Source of the DNA: JASJGK01 sp033791585
GTDB lineage: Bacteria > SAR324 > XYD2-FULL-50-16
Direction: 5' to 3'
DNA: 6,646 nt
Assembly: GCA_033791585.1 (NCBI GenBank)
Contig: JASJGK010000281.1
Location: 1-6,646 of the forward strand
Position numbers and translations under genes: made by a program. Of this stretch, positions 4,677 to 6,646 are shown one piece after another. Under the pieces are notes generated by a model that saw nothing but the letters and a program-made list of their open reading frames with translations, did not search any database and was not told the DNA's origin. The first letter of the stretch is position 1, and each line of letters begins with the position of its first letter.

Positions 4677-5810
4677 TTAAAGTTTGAAATGATCAACGTC
4701 TAAGGTGAGTTGGCTGGCGACGTCTTCTAATTTTTGAGCCGTATCATTGACAGACTGAGCGTTTTCTTGGAGTTGTGCCAATGCCTTTTCTGCAAGAGCA
4801 CTAACGTCACCGGAGGCACTAGCCAAGCGGTTAATCTCAAAGAGCATGGCTTTTTGATCGCCAATTCTCCCACTAACAGCTGAGACCTCAATATTTATCT
4901 GACCAATATGGTCTATCATGTCCTTTAAAACCGTTTGGATCTCGCTAATAACACCTTTACTGGCGGCCATATTATTGTCACTGGCTTCGATCAATCCTTG
5001 GCTTTTAGCTGCGGTACTATTACTGCGTTCAGCTAAATTCCTAACTTCTTCAGCCACTACAGCAAAGCCTTTCCCAGCCTCGCCAGCTTTGGCCGCTTCA
5101 ATGGCAGCATTCAAAGAAAGTAGGTTTGTCTGGCTGGCAATGTCGGTAAGGGCGCCCATCAAGCCACCAATTTCATTGGTACTTTCGTAAACAGCTTGAA
5201 AAGCCTGACTAACACTATCCATAGATTTAGAGCTCTGTTGGGCCGACTTAGTCGCTTCTTGCGTTTCAATCATAATAGCGTCAACACTGTCTCTAAGTAA
5301 TTGCCCTTGGTCTGAAATTTCCGAAACCTTATAGCTGGTTTCCTGAAAAGATAAGTTCGTGATTTCACTCGTTTTTTCAACTTCCTTCAGAGCCAACTGG
5401 GTATTTTGATTTGCCTTGGCCAAAATATCCACAAAGTTACTCACTTGAGTCACACTTTGTTTGACAGAGCCTATCATACTACACCAATGATTTTTCATAC
5501 CAGCTAAAGAACGAGTAAAACTTCCAATGGTACAATCTGAATCAGAGGAATCTGCGACCACAGCAAGATTTCCCTGCTCTAGTTCAGAGGCGACTTTGCT
5601 GCTCTTTTCTATGACCTTGATGAGCATTTTCCTAACGATAAATATATTCACAAGACCAATCATAGAGCCGGCAGTAATACACCCCGCCACAAACCATCTA
5701 AACATCCCTGGTTTCCAGACAACAAAAAACTGAGCATAAATAGGGAAAATCAGGCCCATGATTACGCCAAAGCTTAAAAAGGCAAAGTAAGTTTTATTAA
5801 GAATGCTCAT
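4677..5810 (-). CDS. Methyl-accepting chemotaxis protein without periplasmic sensor domain
   Basis: A 377-residue chemotaxis transducer. Two membrane helices (about 8-31 and 38-59) are separated by a loop of only six or seven residues (KPGMFR), so no periplasmic ligand-binding domain is present. A short HAMP-like linker (about 60-82: RKMLIKVIEKSSKVASELEQ) leads to a long coiled coil. The highly conserved signalling tip is about 223-262 (IASQTNLLSLNAAIEAAKAG, EAGKGFAVVAEEVRNLAERS), the part that binds CheW and the CheA kinase. Flanking Gln/Glu/Ala-rich heptads could hold methylation sites. No C-terminal CheR-docking pentapeptide is seen (it ends DVDHFKL). The protein would sense something in the membrane or cytoplasm, or relay from a partner. 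It stands alone here with no che genes nearby. The ATG at 5808-5810 fits the N-terminus, though only a weak ribosome-binding site (AGTGAT) precedes it. Confidence 0.93.
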   Translation of the reverse strand: MSILNKTYFAFLSFGVIMGLIFPIYAQFFVVWKPGMFRWFVAGCITAGSMIGLVNIFIVRKMLIKVIEKSSKVASELEQGNLAVVADSSDSDCTIGSFTRSLAGMKNHWCSMIGSVKQSVTQVSNFVDILAKANQNTQLALKEVEKTSEITNLSFQETSYKVSEISDQGQLLRDSVDAIMIETQEATKSAQQSSKSMDSVSQAFQAVYESTNEIGGLMGALTDIASQTNLLSLNAAIEAAKAGEAGKGFAVVAEEVRNLAERSNSTAAKSQGLIEASDNNMAASKGVISEIQTVLKDMIDHIGQINIEVSAVSGRIGDQKAMLFEINRLASASGDVSALAEKALAQLQENAQSVNDTAQKLEDVASQLTLDVDHFKL

Positions 5811-5879
5811 TGATCACTACTGGTAAAAGGTGAGTATTTTTCACAAAAAAATTTGATTGGTCTTTGTGTAAAATAATTA

Positions 5880-5907
5880 CATATAATCTAGTAAAAATTG
5901 TTATCAA
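5880..5907 (-). promoter_or_regulatory. Possible promoter of the chemotaxis gene
   Basis: On the minus strand TTGATA (5907-5902) and TATATG (5885-5880) are 16 bp apart in a very AT-rich stretch, about 70 bp upstream of the start codon. The pair is flanked by an 8-bp inverted repeat, GGTAAAAG (5822-5829) and CTTTTACC (5913-5920). Such AT-rich sequence gives chance matches easily, so the call is weak. Confidence 0.3.
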
Positions 5908-6037
5908 ATTAACTTTTACCTGATTTGCCCCAAGATAGGAAGGATTTCCTTAACAGTTTTCGCTGTGGATCGGCTGCCGCACTCTGGTTAAATATTAAAA
6001 TATTTTCAAATACTCAGGTGGTGGTGATCCAAAAATT

Positions 6038-6488
6038 ATGAAAGGAACAAGCCAAAATGTATTTTCTACATTTGTGGCTGTTACCTTGGCTATTTATTGC
6101 ATTCTATTGGGAAATTTGGCGGGCATTTATTGCGGGCCTAGCCGTCTATTTTTTATTTGGCCCTTCCATTTCTCAGTACGAGGTTTATCATAAGATTGAA
6201 ATGCTTGGCGGCCAGCAGAAAAACTGGCCCCTCTAGTTTTTGGTGCATCCGTTGCCATGATCATTGCCGTTTTAGCCCCTTACCCAAACGGGCCTGAACT
6301 CACTCGTGATTTGGCCCGAGGCTGGTGGCCTACTTTGGTCGTTGGGGTGAAGCCATATTCCTAGTACCTGAAGATAGTTTTTTAACGGTTAATGTTGTAG
6401 GTTCTATCGTAGGTAGGCGGGCCTATTTACCCAAAATATACTCCTTCGAATGGATAAAAAAACCAATGACCAGTGCAATACATGTTAA
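6038..6488 (+). pseudogene. Multiply frameshifted membrane-protein gene, family not recognised
   Basis: Protein-like sequence moves among the three plus frames. An ATG at 6038 opens MKGTSQNVFSTFVAVTLAIY and so on, ending at 6191. An overlapping ATG at 6057 opens 59 codons (MYFLHLWLLPWLFIAFYWEI ... YFLFGPSISQYEVYHKIEML) ending with TAG at 6234. The first frame then resumes with LVFGASVAMIIAVLAPYPNG and PELTRDLARGWWPTLVV. A third frame follows from 6343 with WGEAIFLVPEDSFLTVNVVG, and finally GLFTQNILLRMDKKTNDQ runs to a TAA at 6486-6488. At least three shifts are needed to join these pieces. The composition suggests a protein of about 140-150 residues with several membrane helices. I do not recognise the family. 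Either the gene has decayed, or the assembly has indel errors here. The next gene starts 38 bp later on the same strand. Confidence 0.55.
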
Positions 6489-6526
6489 CAAAATTTAAGA
6501 ACAAGCCCTTTTAAGCAACTCAAAAA

Positions 6527-6646
6527 ATGACTGAGATGAACCAAACAAATAAAGAACATAAAGAAGAAGTCCAAGAATACTACGGTAAAACATTACAAAA
6601 AACAGAAGACCTTTTGACCAATGCTTGCTGCACCACAAGCAGCTAC
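6527..6646 (+). CDS. 5' end of a SAM-dependent methyltransferase-like gene (arsenite methyltransferase-like family)
   Basis: An ATG at 6527 opens 40 codons that run out of the window: MTEMNQTNKEHKEEVQEYYG then KTLQKTEDLLTNACCTTSSY. The pattern V-x-E-Y-Y-G-K-T-L-x-x-x-x-D-L-x-T-N-A-C-C-T is the N-terminal signature, known to me from memory, of a group of class I methyltransferases annotated as methyltransferase-domain or arsenite-methyltransferase-like proteins. In these the SAM-binding domain (LDLGSG motif) begins some tens of residues further on, outside this window. The paired cysteines in NACCT could bind a soft metal or metalloid, but the substrate is not established. No clear ribosome-binding site precedes the first ATG. 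A second ATG at 6536 is possible. Confidence 0.65.
   Translation, partial: MTEMNQTNKEHKEEVQEYYGKTLQKTEDLLTNACCTTSSY

Noticed and set aside
4918..5733. Plus-strand frames within the chemotaxis gene
   Set aside because: They mirror the conserved transducer frame on the other strand and have no independent signature.
1..6646. CRISPR array or other regularly spaced long repeats
   Set aside because: No repeated 20-40 bp unit with spacers was seen. The only long repeat pair is the two IS ends.

Overview
This is an AT-rich bacterial window, probably from a Gram-negative bacterium: it has a two-helix methyl-accepting chemotaxis protein, an IS3-family element and receiver-type signalling debris. I cannot name the organism. 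It reads as a decayed accessory region between two ordinary loci, with five intact non-transposon genes or gene parts, one insertion sequence and at least five gene remnants.

Layout. Bases 1-306 hold the 3' end of a membrane protein gene, probably DUF2391/TIGR02587-like. A hairpin follows, together with an 86-bp remnant of an insertion-sequence end (331-416). A broken integrase N-terminus (482-807, +) meets tail-to-tail, with no gap, an intact tyrosine recombinase (808-1740, -). That recombinase has a strong extended -10 promoter and a 77-nt dyad-rich leader. Upstream of it lies a toxin-antitoxin pair on the same strand: a RelE/ParE toxin (1891-2217) and a Phd/YefM antitoxin (2225-2494), whose promoter carries three GTCT repeats spaced exactly 11 bp apart.

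An IS3-family element with orfA and a DD(35)E orfB occupies about 2736-4256. It lacks a target-site duplication. The tail of one unknown gene lies on its left and the tail of a receiver (REC) domain gene on its right, so the insertion probably came with a deletion or rearrangement. The left end of this IS resembles the solo remnant at 331-416, in the same orientation. The recombinase and toxin-antitoxin segment therefore sits between two related IS ends.

From 4389 on there is non-coding debris, a plus-strand terminator and a G-rich tract. Next comes a complete chemotaxis transducer with no periplasmic sensor domain (4677-5810, -). A multiply frameshifted membrane-protein pseudogene (about 6038-6488, +) follows, then the first 40 codons of a SAM-dependent methyltransferase-like gene (6527 to the window end, +).

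I see no clearly new multi-gene system. The least explained elements are the folded leader of the recombinase, the head-to-head dyad formed at the IS remnant, and the doubly truncated gene ends around the IS.
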